Shown here in pieces: positions 63,806 to 64,000 of a stretch of DNA of 64,000 nt (position 1 is its first letter; the number at the start of each line of letters is the position of its first letter). The position numbers were made by a program, and so were the translations under genes. The stretch comes from Dolomedes plantarius (Eukaryota; Arthropoda; Arachnida; Araneae; Dolomedidae): NCBI GenBank assembly GCA_907164885.2, contig OU015498.1:87691642-87755641 (forward strand), written 5' to 3'. Under the pieces are notes generated by a model. That model made no database searches. It was given only the letters and a program-made list of their open reading frames with translations, and was not told the origin of the DNA.

Positions 63806-64000
63806 TGAAAATGATCTCTCATCATCTTTGGACTTTTCACTTTTAATATACAATTTTGCTGCTCAGAAAGCAAGAAAAATTGCTTTATAACCAACAAATC
63901 CATACATGTAAGTATTTGTTTTTAACAATTTACACTTTCTAAATCGTGTAAATAATTTTTCCATTGTTTCATTATTCATACAAATTGATAAATTTTATAT

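Overview
This is a gene-poor, AT-rich, intron-rich and transposon-rich stretch of an animal genome, most likely an arthropod. The VDAC protein is closest in style to arthropod porins. A BMP3/GDF10-like ligand, which to my knowledge flies lack, argues against Diptera; an arachnid or another non-dipteran arthropod is my inference, not something the sequence proves. There is no operon structure, CRISPR array or prokaryotic feature.

Three cellular genes are supported. (1) At the left edge, on the + strand, lie the last two exons of a TGF-beta superfamily ligand (1359-1496 and 2934-3367) with the seven-cysteine mature domain, closest to BMP3/GDF10. (2) On the - strand, convergent with it, is a complete eight-coding-exon mitochondrial porin (VDAC) gene, coding 17056 down to 6520. 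All splice phases agree and the protein is 282 aa, the normal family length. (3) On the + strand is a complete six-coding-exon SAMD8/SMSr gene (35199-54010, 418 aa): SAM domain, six-helix membrane domain and an intact H298-H341-D345 triad, an ER ceramide phosphoethanolamine synthase. VDAC and SAMD8 are head-to-head. A CpG-enriched patch at about 30.7-31.0 kb carries splice-donor-like sites on both strands and may hold their shared promoter and untranslated first exons (inference).

Most of the rest that can be recognised is mobile DNA: Tc1-like copies (1-1130, 44549-46191, 61125-62301), a mariner (17898-18838), a pogo-like element (51069-52837), a related-looking 1.25-kb TIR element (18996-20248), hAT copies (12384-12873, 36693-37553, 39945-40138), a 158-bp Harbinger-like MITE (2187-2344), two short Helitrons of one family (14863-15317, 63405-63805), tRNA-derived SINEs (3.8 kb, 4.6-5.0 kb, 34.1-34.5 kb), a non-LTR RNase H fragment (42.0-42.7 kb) and a Ty3/gypsy LTR retrotransposon (20268-26950) whose pol is broken by three single-base frameshifts. 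Many boundaries are fixed by target-site duplications.

No obviously new functional system was found. The items most worth checking are a 116-bp set of interlocked inverted repeats inside the pogo-like element, the hAT element with arrays of a self-complementary ACATCGATGT motif, the tandem tRNA-like SINE heads, the possible VDAC/SAMD8 divergent promoter and the BMP3-like ligand. Long stretches (27-30.7, 31-34.1, 54-61 kb) are AT-rich sequence in which I see no genes.
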